Of a DNA stretch of 64,000 nt, positions 1 through 7,739 are shown in pieces. How positions within the stretch are numbered: position 1 is the first letter of the stretch; every line of letters starts with the position of its first letter. A program made the position numbers and the translations under genes. The notes under the pieces are model-generated. The model ran no database searches. It was not told the origin of the DNA and worked only from the letters and a program-made list of their open reading frames with translations. The DNA comes from Paenibacillus swuensis (GTDB lineage Bacteria > Bacillota > Bacilli > Paenibacillales > DY6): NCBI RefSeq assembly GCF_001644605.1, contig NZ_CP011388.1:4445501-4509500 (forward strand). The letters run 5' to 3'.

Positions 1-463
1 ATATAAGAGCTCTGTACGTATTTTGAAGTTCAAAAATATTGACCATCAGAATATACAGCGGAACCTGTGTTACCTGATACGGAATCATCATGGAGACAAG
101 CAGGATGCCGAACAGCACATTTTTGCCCCGAAACTTCAATTTGGAAAACGCAAACCCCGCCATGCTCGCGAACACTACGTTGGAAACCGTAACCGCAACC
201 GCTACGACTAACGAGTTCAGAATCCAACGGTATGAATACTCACTGTATTCAAAGAAGAATTTGAACGAAGCCAGCGTAAACTTACTGGGAAAAATGGAGT
301 AACTGACCGCGCCGGCTTCCACCGGATCGCCGAGAGCCGAGACAACCATGAAATAAATCGGAAAGATCGTGGCCAGAGCGAATAAAAGCAATGCAGTGAA
401 AATAATCGCATTCCGTGTAAAGCGGACCCGGGGTCTTCCGGTGTGATTGCTGTATAATGCCAT
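1..463 (-). CDS. Carbohydrate ABC transporter permease, MalG type (partial, N-terminal half)
   Basis: Inner-membrane permease subunit of a binding-protein-dependent sugar importer. The visible 154 residues begin MALYSNHTGRPRVRF and contain a first membrane segment at about residues 18-38, then the typical MalG N-terminal topology with a second hydrophobic stretch at about 85-105 and a third at about 117-135. The family is usually about 275 residues, so roughly the last 120, including the EAA loop that contacts the ATPase, lie beyond the left edge. The ATG at 463 follows an AAGGGGG ribosome binding site. It lies 15 bases after the MalF-type permease gene and belongs to the same minus-strand operon as the solute-binding protein and murQ. 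Confidence 0.9.
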   Translation of the reverse strand, partial: MALYSNHTGRPRVRFTRNAIIFTALLLFALATIFPIYFMVVSALGDPVEAGAVSYSIFPSKFTLASFKFFFEYSEYSYRWILNSLVVAVAVTVSNVVFASMAGFAFSKLKFRGKNVLFGILLVSMMIPYQVTQVPLYILMVNIFELQNTYRALI

Positions 464-478
464 ATGGAATCCCCCTTC

Positions 479-1384
479 TTAATACTCGACGTTCTTACCG
501 GCGTATTTAAACTGGATAAACGAAATGATGGCGATCACGAATGCCAGAACGAGCGACTGGGCCGCGGCTTTACCGAACTCGAAATAAGTAAACGCATTGT
601 TGAAAATCAGCAAACCTACCATCGTCGTTGCATTGTCCGGTCCGCCGCCCGTCATAAGGTAAGCGTTCTGGAACACCTGGAATGATCCGATGACACCGGT
701 TACCAACAGGAACAGCGTTGCCGGTCTCAAGCTTGGAATGACGATATGCCACACCTTCTGCACAAAGTTCGCGCCGTCCAGCTCCGCCGCCTCATAGTAG
801 GTCTCGTCGATGCCCAGCAAGCCCGCGAGGTAAATGATGATGCTGGTGCCGTGGCTGGAAAGCCAGGACATCAACACCAGAGAGAACATGGACGTACTGC
901 TGGAACCAAGCCAGTTCTGGCTCGGAATTCCGAAAAACTGAAAAACCTGATTAAGAATCCCTCCTGGTAGAGCGTCAAAAATCCACAGCCATACGACGGA
1001 CAGAGCGACACCCGACGCCACAACAGGCAAATAGTAAACGGCTTTAAAAAACGATTGTGTTTTCTTGCTGAACGGCAGCACCATAATGGCGATCGCAAAC
1101 GAGATGAACAGGTTTACGGGTACTGTGAGTATCGTATAAACGACCGTGTTCTTCATGGATTTCCAAAAGAGGGCGTCCTTTAACGTAGCCGTGTAATTGT
1201 CCAATCCGATATACGTGGAACCAAGAGGCTTATATTTCTGCAAACTGATAATAAATGCACTCACAAAAGGGTAGGCGGTAAACATGGCGAAAGTGGTCAG
1301 CGCCACTGCAATAAACAGATAACCCCAGACACCGTCCGATTCCAGCTTGTTTCTCTTCCTTACTTTACTAAGCGTATTCATCAT
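479..1384 (-). CDS. Carbohydrate ABC transporter permease, MalF/UgpA type
   Basis: A 301-residue inner-membrane permease that would pair with the MalG-type subunit to form the channel of a sugar importer. The N-terminal charged stretch leads into a membrane segment at about residues 22-45, with several further helices. The cytoplasmic EAA-like loop is visible as YYEAAELDGANFVQKVWHIV at about residues 195-215. Length and order are normal for CUT1 importers. A terminator-like hairpin separates it from the solute-binding protein gene upstream, which probably lowers its expression relative to that protein. No ATPase gene is present here; such importers in Bacillales often share an MsmX-type ATPase encoded elsewhere. 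Confidence 0.93.
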   Translation of the reverse strand: MMNTLSKVRKRNKLESDGVWGYLFIAVALTTFAMFTAYPFVSAFIISLQKYKPLGSTYIGLDNYTATLKDALFWKSMKNTVVYTILTVPVNLFISFAIAIMVLPFSKKTQSFFKAVYYLPVVASGVALSVVWLWIFDALPGGILNQVFQFFGIPSQNWLGSSSTSMFSLVLMSWLSSHGTSIIIYLAGLLGIDETYYEAAELDGANFVQKVWHIVIPSLRPATLFLLVTGVIGSFQVFQNAYLMTGGGPDNATTMVGLLIFNNAFTYFEFGKAAAQSLVLAFVIAIISFIQFKYAGKNVEY

Positions 1385-1420
1385 GTCTTACCCCGTTTCG
1401 ATCACTCGGTATTGTGAGGT

Positions 1421-1461
1421 AAAAAGTTCGGATAGCCGCTCAGCGTACAGGGCTATCCGAA
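1421..1461 (-). terminator. Intercistronic hairpin/terminator between solute-binding protein and permease genes
   Basis: An 11-bp perfect stem (TTCGGATAGCC at 1427-1437 with GGCTATCCGAA at 1451-1461) is followed on the minus strand by a run of five T. It sits directly after the solute-binding protein gene and 37 bases before the permease start, so it probably acts as a partial terminator or 3'-end stabiliser that keeps binding protein in excess. Confidence 0.75.
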
Positions 1462-1490
1462 GGATTACCGTATGATTATGCGTTCGATTG

Positions 1491-2933
1491 TCAATCTTTC
1501 ACGATTCCGTCTTCGCCGAAGGCTGCTACAGCTGCTTTCTTAACTGCTTCATACATTTCTTCCGCTTTAATCTCGCCCGCAATCAATGCCTGGAATTTAG
1601 GAATGATGACTTCGGTCTCCAGCTTAATCGCTTTAGCGCTCAGCTCGGTAGGGATATCTTTACGCGCCGGTGTTGCGTTCTTCACCATAAACTCTACTGC
1701 GGCCACGTTATCCGGGTTGCGTTCCAAGGTCATACTTTGGGCCGCTTCTTTACCGCTTGCCGTAATTTGTTGAACCATCAGTTCGCTGTTCGCCGTTGCC
1801 GCTACGCTGCCGCTTGCCAGGAAGTAAGCCGCTTTAACAACGTTTGCTTTGTGCTCGGCGGTCGGCTCTTTTTTGCCTCGGAACGTTACGTATCCGTCTA
1901 CAACAGCAGCTGTAGAGATCTTCGCGCCTTGGAATGTCGGAGCGGGCAGAACGATGTAATCGGCAGGAATGCTCTCTTTAACAGCGCTCGCATCTTTAGC
2001 TTCCAGCTTCGCATTGTTCTGATTAGCAGAGTTCTCGAACGTTGCCAAGCCTTTACCCGTAATCATCGTCTGACCGGTCAGGAACATGTTCCAGCGTTTG
2101 CCGGCATCCACGGAGCTAAGCTCTTTCGGCATGGAGCCGTCATCGATCAGCTGTCGCAGATCCTTCAGGAGACCCAGATAGTTCTTGCTGGTGTAAGCGT
2201 ATTTGTTATCTTCTGTAATGGAATGAGGCATGCCCGCATTTTTCGCCATGATGCCGAGGTAATCCTTAGCGGCTACCCCTTTCACAGCGAACACAAAACC
2301 GTAACGGGTTTTTCCGTTTTCTTTCACGACACCTTTCTTGATGGCTTCGCGGAATTCGTCGTAAGTCCAGCCGTTCTGCTGCACTTTCTTGTAATCAATG
2401 CCCGCTTTCTCAAGGAACTGCTTATTTCCGCCAAGGGCGTGAATTTCCATGTAAGCCGGGAAGCCGTAAAGTCCTTCGCCGTTCTTCATATATTCCAAAG
2501 GCGCTTTGTCGAAGTCATTGATCATATCAGGCGTCGCTGCATCCGTAATGTCCATAACCATGCCTTGATCGGCATACTTAGCAATGCTCTCGGACCCCAT
2601 AAAAGCAATGTCCGGCGGACTTCCCGCGTTCACTTGAGTATCCAGCTTCTGCGTCATATCTTCCCAGCTTGCCGGTTCGATCTTAAGCGTCAGGTTCGGG
2701 TATTTCGCATTGAAATCTTTGGTAATCTGGTCAAACGTCTTCTGGTAATTCGGGGAAACCGGCGGCAGCAACGCAGTGATGGTGTCTTTCGCTTCCCCTT
2801 TCGGGGTATTTCCGCCATTGTTGCTTGGAGCGGCGGTGTTATTATTGTCTGCGGAATTTCCGCATCCTGCCAGGACGGAGAAAGCCATGGTTGCGGCGAA
2901 TACGGAAGTTAACATGCGGTTGTTCTTCTTCAT
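1491..2933 (-). CDS. Extracellular sugar-binding lipoprotein of an ABC importer
   Basis: A 480-residue family-1 extracellular solute-binding protein. It has a lipoprotein signal peptide: charged MKKNNR start, hydrophobic core, and lipobox LAGC with Cys at about residue 23. A low-complexity Asn/Ala-rich linker follows, then the two-lobed binding domain. It would be anchored to the outer face of the membrane and hand ligand to the two permeases. The gene starts 29 bases after murQ behind a GGGAGGTC ribosome binding site, so the ligand is likely a murQ-related amino sugar (MurNAc, MurNAc disaccharide or anhydro form). That assignment is by context only. Confidence 0.92.
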   Translation of the reverse strand: MKKNNRMLTSVFAATMAFSVLAGCGNSADNNNTAAPSNNGGNTPKGEAKDTITALLPPVSPNYQKTFDQITKDFNAKYPNLTLKIEPASWEDMTQKLDTQVNAGSPPDIAFMGSESIAKYADQGMVMDITDAATPDMINDFDKAPLEYMKNGEGLYGFPAYMEIHALGGNKQFLEKAGIDYKKVQQNGWTYDEFREAIKKGVVKENGKTRYGFVFAVKGVAAKDYLGIMAKNAGMPHSITEDNKYAYTSKNYLGLLKDLRQLIDDGSMPKELSSVDAGKRWNMFLTGQTMITGKGLATFENSANQNNAKLEAKDASAVKESIPADYIVLPAPTFQGAKISTAAVVDGYVTFRGKKEPTAEHKANVVKAAYFLASGSVAATANSELMVQQITASGKEAAQSMTLERNPDNVAAVEFMVKNATPARKDIPTELSAKAIKLETEVIIPKFQALIAGEIKAEEMYEAVKKAAVAAFGEDGIVKD

Positions 2934-2962
2934 GAGTAAAGACCTCCCAAGGAATATATTCT

Positions 2963-3877
2963 CTATACGACTTTCTGAAACTTGCTAATGGCTGTTTTCA
3001 AGTGTCCGTCACATTGCTGTAACGCTTGGTCCGCTTCTTCCGCGGAGAGTCCTGTCTTAATCATCATGATCGCTAATTTGCAGTTGTTGGAAGCGCTCTC
3101 TAAATGGGCTGCAGCGGACTCATAATTGACGCCTGTAGCCGCTCTGATGATACGAACAGAACGATCATACAACTTCTTATTGCTGGCTTTCAAGTCTACC
3201 ATGAGGTTATTGTACGTTTTGCCTAACTTTACCATTACACTGGTGGACAGCATGTTCAATACCATCTTCTGTGCCGAGCCTGCTTTCATTCTTGTGGACC
3301 CCATAATGACTTCCGGCCCTACCACCGGTGAAATACATACGTCGCAAACGGGTTCCAGCTTCGAATTCTTGTTGTTTACTACGCCGATCGTTACGGCACC
3401 GAGTTCTCTGGCTCTCTGCAATCCGGATATTACGAATTGCGCGCTTCCGCTGGCTGTAATTCCGATGACCGCGTCTTTGTCGGTTACACCGCACCGCTCG
3501 ATGAGCGCGATCCCTTCTTCAGCGCTGTCCTCAAATCCTTCTACCGCCGTCCGCAGCGCCGTGTCTCCGCCTGCGATATGGCCTTGCACCATATTCGGAT
3601 CGATTCCAAACGTAGGCGGACATTCCGATGCGTCCAGTACACCAAGCCTGCCCGAAGTACCGGCGCCGATGTAGAGCATTCTGCCGCCGTTCTTCAGCAC
3701 GCGGTGCAGCAAGTCGACCGCCAGCGTGATCTGCGGAATTTCCGCCGCAACCGCGCCGGGAACCTTGGTGTCCTGCTCGTGCATGAGCCGCAGCATCTGT
3801 TCCGTGGAGCATTCATCTATCATGAACGTCTGCGTGTTGATCTCTTCGGTGGTTAGCCCTGATAGATACTCATCCAT
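2963..3877 (-). CDS. murQ: N-acetylmuramic acid 6-phosphate etherase
   Basis: Cytosolic lyase that splits the lactyl ether of MurNAc-6-phosphate to give GlcNAc-6-phosphate and D-lactate. The 304-residue length is normal. A SIS sugar-phosphate-binding domain is visible, with the motif YIGAGTSGRLGVLDASECPP at about residues 69-88 and VEGFEDS at 112-118. Glu85 and Asp117 align with the acid/base pair reported for E. coli MurQ. The C-terminal helical part (from about residue 240) is typical. It is the first gene of the transporter operon and has its own promoter upstream. The nearby RpiR-type regulator is the expected MurR partner. Confidence 0.96.
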   Translation of the reverse strand: MDEYLSGLTTEEINTQTFMIDECSTEQMLRLMHEQDTKVPGAVAAEIPQITLAVDLLHRVLKNGGRMLYIGAGTSGRLGVLDASECPPTFGIDPNMVQGHIAGGDTALRTAVEGFEDSAEEGIALIERCGVTDKDAVIGITASGSAQFVISGLQRARELGAVTIGVVNNKNSKLEPVCDVCISPVVGPEVIMGSTRMKAGSAQKMVLNMLSTSVMVKLGKTYNNLMVDLKASNKKLYDRSVRIIRAATGVNYESAAAHLESASNNCKLAIMMIKTGLSAEEADQALQQCDGHLKTAISKFQKVV

Positions 3878-3945
3878 AGCCTAATCTCCTGTTCTTGATG
3901 TGTTGTATTTATGGTGTTTGTGGTTGTTATGCTTTTCTTGCCTTC

Positions 3946-3993
3946 ATCGTAACGAATTATTTCTTTTTGGTCAATAGATTTTAAAATTTTATT
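3946..3993 (-). promoter_or_regulatory. murQ operon promoter with upstream A/T palindrome
   Basis: On the minus strand a -35 TTGACC (3969-3974) and -10 TACGAT (3946-3951) are separated by 17 bases. Seven bases upstream of the -35 lies TAAAATTTTATT (3982-3993). The identical 12-mer occurs beside the -35 of the divergent GH4 gene (5156-5167). It may be a regulator site (MurR-like) or simply an UP element. The rest of the 303-base gap between murQ and murR holds only this promoter and the murR terminator. Confidence 0.55.
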
Positions 3994-4068
3994 TTATTAT
4001 GGAGTAAATTTATGGTTTTTTATTTTTATCGGACGTCTCTTGAACCCTTGTTCGCCAATCATCATGAG

Positions 4069-4100
4069 GAAACAAAAATAGGCACCCTGTCAGGGTGCCT
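4069..4100 (-). terminator. murR terminator
   Basis: A 10-bp perfect inverted repeat, AGGCACCCTG / CAGGGTGCCT with one central base (4080-4100), is followed on the minus strand by the T-rich TATTTTTGTTT. It is well placed to end the murR transcript before the murQ promoter. Confidence 0.8.
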
Positions 4101-4144
4101 TGTAACATACATATGGCCGTTCCGGCTCAAAGTCCGCGAACCGT

Positions 4145-4170
4145 CTTGCTTACCAGCGCAAGTAAGCAAG
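4145..4170. repeat. Inverted repeat just downstream of murR
   Basis: CTTGCTTAC (4145-4153) and GTAAGCAAG (4162-4170) form a perfect 9-bp inverted repeat with an 8-base loop, 10 bases beyond the murR stop codon. There is no T-run on either side, so it is not a terminator by itself. It could be an RNA 3'-end structure or a protein site. Confidence 0.45.
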
Positions 4171-4180
4171 CAGCGCCGAC

Positions 4181-5044
4181 TTAATTTCGGTGCTTGCTGG
4201 CAATAATATCGTGCGTCTTCGCCAAATATTTCTTCACGCTCTTGTACTCCGCGCTCGCGACGCCGGCAAACAGAATATCGATCACCGTCAGCATGGCGAT
4301 CCGGGAACCCATCGCGCCGCTGCGAATGGTCATCTCCGGCGTAGAGATGCTCAGCACAATATTCGCTTTGTCGGCCAGCTCGCTTTTGGTGTACTTTGTG
4401 ATGGCAATGATGCAGGCTCCGTTCTTTTTGGCAATTTCCATGGCGTCCAGAATTTCACCCGTCCGGCCGGAATTCGATATGAATATGGCGACGTCGTTCT
4501 TCTCCAGCAGCGTGGCCGCTGTCAGTTGGCTGTGTCCGTCCGTGTAGGTGTGGCACATCTTGTTAATCCGGGAAAACTTCTGCTCCGCATCGATACCGAC
4601 CAGGCCGGAAGCGCCAATTCCAAAAAACGCGATTCGCTTGCTCTCCCGCAGCACCTGCACCGCACGCGCGATCCCGTTCTTGTCAATGACCTGAAGCGTA
4701 TCCTCAATGGATTTCATGTTGTTCCGGGAAATATTGGAGATGATCACGGGCAGCTCGTCGCCGGGCTGTATGTCCGTATATTGATCCTTCTCCGTCTCAT
4801 CCATGGAGCCAAGCGAAGCGGAAATGCTGACGATAAAGCCCCGGTAGCCGCTATATCCCAACGTCTTGCAGAACCGCAGCACCGATGCGTCGCTTGTATT
4901 CGTCAACTGAGCCAGCTGCTTGATCGACAGATGCGGAATATCCTCCAGATGCTCCAAAATATAATTAGCCACCAGCTTTTCCACCGGGGTCAGGCTATCT
5001 TTCATATCACGAATTTTGATCAAAATATTATCATGAATCGACAT
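4181..5044 (-). CDS. MurR/RpiR family transcriptional regulator with SIS domain
   Basis: A 287-residue DNA-binding regulator. The N-terminal RpiR-type helix-turn-helix (about residues 1-75; LSIKQLAQLTNTSDASVLRF is the recognition part) is followed by a SIS domain (about residues 125-255; FFGIGASGLVG and FISNSGRTGEI phosphosugar-binding loops). Members of this family sense sugar phosphates; by context MurNAc-6-P or GlcNAc-6-P is likely. The ATG at 5044 is spaced six bases from an AGGGA site; an in-frame ATG two codons upstream is possible. It lies between the murQ operon and the divergent GH4-kinase pair, the usual place for a local regulator. Whether it activates or represses cannot be read from the sequence. 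Confidence 0.93.
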   Translation of the reverse strand: MSIHDNILIKIRDMKDSLTPVEKLVANYILEHLEDIPHLSIKQLAQLTNTSDASVLRFCKTLGYSGYRGFIVSISASLGSMDETEKDQYTDIQPGDELPVIISNISRNNMKSIEDTLQVIDKNGIARAVQVLRESKRIAFFGIGASGLVGIDAEQKFSRINKMCHTYTDGHSQLTAATLLEKNDVAIFISNSGRTGEILDAMEIAKKNGACIIAITKYTKSELADKANIVLSISTPEMTIRSGAMGSRIAMLTVIDILFAGVASAEYKSVKKYLAKTHDIIASKHRN

Positions 5045-5154
5045 GAACATTCCCTACTTATCCTATAAATTTCAATTTCATTTTAAGCTTATTCTATTAT
5101 CATATCATTTAGAAAACGAGAATGGAAATTTTATTTCTATATGACACTTATACT

Positions 5155-5216
5155 ATAAAATTTTATTACAAAATTCCGAAGGCAATGTTATAATTACTGC
5201 GAAGAGAGCGTTTACT
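5155..5216 (+). promoter_or_regulatory. GH4-kinase promoter with palindrome and cre-like site
   Basis: A -10 TATAAT (5189-5194) lies 17 bases after a weak -35 TTACAA (5166-5171). The perfect palindrome ATAAAATTTTAT (5155-5166) abuts the -35. At the expected transcription start lies AGAGAGCGTTTACT (5203-5216), which matches the cre consensus TGWAARCGYTWNCW at 12 of 14 positions. This suggests a local regulator site plus carbon catabolite repression by CcpA. Confidence 0.55.
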
Positions 5217-5241
5217 ATAATATCAATGCTAGACTGGAAGG

Positions 5242-6555
5242 ATGAATTCGCTGATGAACACGAAGTTGAAAATCGCTATTATTGGCGCAGGCAGCACCTA
5301 CACGCCCGAGCTCATTGAGGGCATGATCAAACGCAAGGACGTTCTCCCGATCAGCGAGCTGGTCCTGATGGATATTGATGAAAGAAAGCTGTCCATTGTC
5401 GGCAGCCTAAGCGAGCGTATGATTGAAGCCGCGGGCCTTTCCTGCCGCGTTATCAAGACCGACAACCTGGAAACAGCATTGACGGATGCGGACTTTGTAC
5501 TCGCTCAAATGCGTGTGGGCAAGCTGCCGGCGCGGGTGCTCGACGAGACCATCCCGCTGAAGCATAACCTGATCGGCCAGGAGACTTGCGGGATCGGCGG
5601 TTTTTTTAAAGCGATGAGAACGATTCCCGTGATGCTGCAAATCGCCAAGCGCATGGAAGAACTGTGTCCGGATGCCTGGCTGATCAACTTCTCCAATCCG
5701 GCCGGCATTATTACGGAAGCCCTGCTGAACCACTCCAAAGTGAAGATGCTGGGGCTATGCAACGTTCCTTACAATATGTTCAAAAGCATCCGCGAGACCC
5801 TTAATCTCAACCAACCGGATATCACGTACTTGGGACTGAATCATCTAAGCTGGATTACCGCAATTGAAGAGAACGGACAGGACTACCTGAAAACCGCGTT
5901 GGACATGGGTTTGAACAGTGAAGCAATGAAGAACATCCCTTCCTCCGGCTTCTCCAAAGAACTGGTGCAAATGGTGGGCGCCATCCCGTCTTCTTATTTG
6001 GAATATTACTATTTTAAAGAGAAAAAGTTGAAACTGCTGCACGAAAGCGAACTGACGCGCGGACAACAATGTATCCAGATTGAAGAAGAACTTCTCGGCA
6101 TTTATGAGGATTCGGAGCTTCATGCCAAGCCGGAACTGCTCTCTACCCGCGGCGGCGCAAACTATTCGGAGGTGGCGATCAGTTTGGTGGATGCCATCTA
6201 TAACGACAAGCAGGAAGTTCATGTGGTGAATCTGCTGAACAACGGGGCGCTGGAATTCATGGAAGACAACGATGCGGTGGAAGTATGTGCCGTAATCGGC
6301 AAAGACGGAGCCAAGCCGGTTCCGGTTCCGGGCTTCGACAATCGCCACATTATCGATTACATGCGGATGGTCAAGGCTTACGAGCGTGAAACTGTCTCAG
6401 CGGCGGTAACCGGAAGTGAAGATGCGGCCATGCGCGCGCTGCTGATGAATCCGCTGGTGGCCGACTATAACGCCGCTTACGACTGCTTCCAAGAGCTGAA
6501 AGAGGTGCATAAAGAATATTTGCCGCAATTTTTTCCTGCGGTAAGAACGGTTTAG
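5242..6555 (+). CDS. 6-phospho-beta-glucosidase-type glycoside hydrolase, family GH4
   Basis: A 437-residue cytosolic enzyme of family GH4. This family hydrolyses 6-phospho-glycosides by an NAD+- and Mn2+-dependent redox/elimination mechanism. The N-terminal Rossmann motif IIGAGSTYTPEL is at about residues 13-24. The metal ligands are Cys173 in the LCNVP motif and His201 in the GLNHLSW motif; CNVP marks the 6-phospho-beta type rather than alpha-glucosidases. The first ATG touches the GGAAGG ribosome binding site, so the ATG at 5254 (MNTKLKIAIIGAG) may be the real start. It is co-transcribed with the kinase gene four bases downstream. With no PTS nearby, its phosphorylated substrate must be made in the cell, presumably by that kinase. 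Confidence 0.93.
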   Translation: MNSLMNTKLKIAIIGAGSTYTPELIEGMIKRKDVLPISELVLMDIDERKLSIVGSLSERMIEAAGLSCRVIKTDNLETALTDADFVLAQMRVGKLPARVLDETIPLKHNLIGQETCGIGGFFKAMRTIPVMLQIAKRMEELCPDAWLINFSNPAGIITEALLNHSKVKMLGLCNVPYNMFKSIRETLNLNQPDITYLGLNHLSWITAIEENGQDYLKTALDMGLNSEAMKNIPSSGFSKELVQMVGAIPSSYLEYYYFKEKKLKLLHESELTRGQQCIQIEEELLGIYEDSELHAKPELLSTRGGANYSEVAISLVDAIYNDKQEVHVVNLLNNGALEFMEDNDAVEVCAVIGKDGAKPVPVPGFDNRHIIDYMRMVKAYERETVSAAVTGSEDAAMRALLMNPLVADYNAAYDCFQELKEVHKEYLPQFFPAVRTV

Positions 6556-6559
6556 ATCC

Positions 6560-7570
6560 ATGAGCGCAAACTATGTGATCGGCGTCGACGGCGGCAACAG
6601 TAAAACCGATTATTTCCTTTTTGACCTGCAGGGCAATGCCGTAGACCATATTCGCACAGGCACATGCAGCCATGAGCAGTTTACGGATGGCTATGCCAGC
6701 TCGCTGCGAGTGATGAACGAGAACATCAGCATTATGCTGGAACGGAATCAGCTTACGCTGAAGGATGTCGCAGCCGGAGCGTTCGGCCTGGCCGGTGCGG
6801 ACATTCCATCCCAGAAACTCCGATTGAACGAAGTCGTCGAGGAGATCGGCTTTACGACGTACGCCGTGGATAACGATTCGTTCTTGGGCGTGAAAGCAGG
6901 CACCGCCAAAGGGTACGGCATCTGCACGATCAACGGCTCCGGCCACGCGACAGGCGGTGTATCGCCGACCGGCCGGCGCCTGCAGATCGGCGGCATCGGC
7001 AGCGAGCTGGCCGGCGATGAGGCCGGCGGTTACTATTTGGCGAGAAAGGTGCTGCGGACCGTCTATGACAGCTTCTACCGGCTGGGTCCGGAGACCGCGA
7101 TGACAGCGCCCGTGATGGAACTGCTGAAGGTGCCAAGTAAGGAAGTATTCATGGAGTACGCTTGGGAAGGGATTTTAAACAATACCCTCCCGTATACCCC
7201 ATTAATACAGATTCTGTTCGCCTGCGCGGACCGGGGAGATACGGCCGCCTTAGCCGTGCTGGACCTTTCCGCCAGACAGCTCGCTCATTCTACGGCAGGA
7301 TGCCTGCATAACCTCGACTTCGAATCTGAAGTGGACATTATTCTCGCCGGCTCCATCTGGGTGAAAGTGGAAAGTCCCGTGCTGATAGAAAAGTATAAAT
7401 CCTATGTTCGGCAGCTTACCACCAAGCATTGCAACTTTATCCTGCTGCATGTTCCTCCGGCCACGGGTGCCGTCCTTTGGGCGCTGGAACTCGCCCACGG
7501 CCGAACAGTCGATCTGGACACGCGCGGGAAAGTGATCTTCGCCGTAGAAGAGCTTCAAAAAGGATTGTAA
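6560..7570 (+). CDS. BadF/BadG-type N-acetylhexosamine (GlcNAc/MurNAc) kinase
   Basis: A 336-residue sugar kinase of the BadF/BadG/BcrA/BcrD ATPase (ASKHA) family, which includes eukaryotic GlcNAc kinase and the clostridial murein-sugar kinase MurK. The phosphate-1 motif is visible as GVDGGNSKTDY near residues 8-18. The second-lobe motifs INGSGHATGG and GGIGSELAGDEAGGYYL fall at about residues 123-132 and 142-158. It is predicted to phosphorylate the 6-hydroxyl of an imported amino sugar or disaccharide in the cytosol, supplying GH4 and MurQ. It is translationally close to the GH4 gene (four-base gap, weak ribosome binding site). Whether the substrate is GlcNAc, MurNAc or a disaccharide is not decided by sequence. 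Confidence 0.88.
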   Translation: MSANYVIGVDGGNSKTDYFLFDLQGNAVDHIRTGTCSHEQFTDGYASSLRVMNENISIMLERNQLTLKDVAAGAFGLAGADIPSQKLRLNEVVEEIGFTTYAVDNDSFLGVKAGTAKGYGICTINGSGHATGGVSPTGRRLQIGGIGSELAGDEAGGYYLARKVLRTVYDSFYRLGPETAMTAPVMELLKVPSKEVFMEYAWEGILNNTLPYTPLIQILFACADRGDTAALAVLDLSARQLAHSTAGCLHNLDFESEVDIILAGSIWVKVESPVLIEKYKSYVRQLTTKHCNFILLHVPPATGAVLWALELAHGRTVDLDTRGKVIFAVEELQKGL

Positions 7571-7687
7571 AATAACCTATATCGAGGCCTTTCAGGAAGA
7601 GCGACCGCGTTTAAAGGTTGGTTATTAAGCCAATTGGGTAGCGTGTTTTCACGAATGAAAACATATCTTTCCAATGTGGTAAAACAA

Positions 7688-7728
7688 AAAAAGCACATCA
7701 CCCGCCCGCGGGCTGCGATGTGCTTTTT
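7688..7728. terminator. Bidirectional terminator between the kinase and TPR genes
   Basis: AAAAAGCACATC (7688-7699) and GATGTGCTTTTT (7717-7728) form a 12-bp stem with an A-run on one side and a T-run on the other. It serves the plus-strand kinase and the minus-strand TPR gene that ends at 7740. Confidence 0.9.
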
Positions 7729-7739
7729 GCTATCCTGCT

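Noticed and set aside
1488-2912. A 474-codon open frame antisense to the solute-binding protein gene
   Set aside because: It mirrors the coding gene exactly, has no ribosome binding site and a composition (Cys, His, Arg rich) typical of shadow frames; the minus-strand lipoprotein is clearly real.
4190-5068. A 292-codon open frame antisense to the MurR-type gene
   Set aside because: No ribosome binding site and a shadow-like composition; the minus-strand regulator has full domain motifs.
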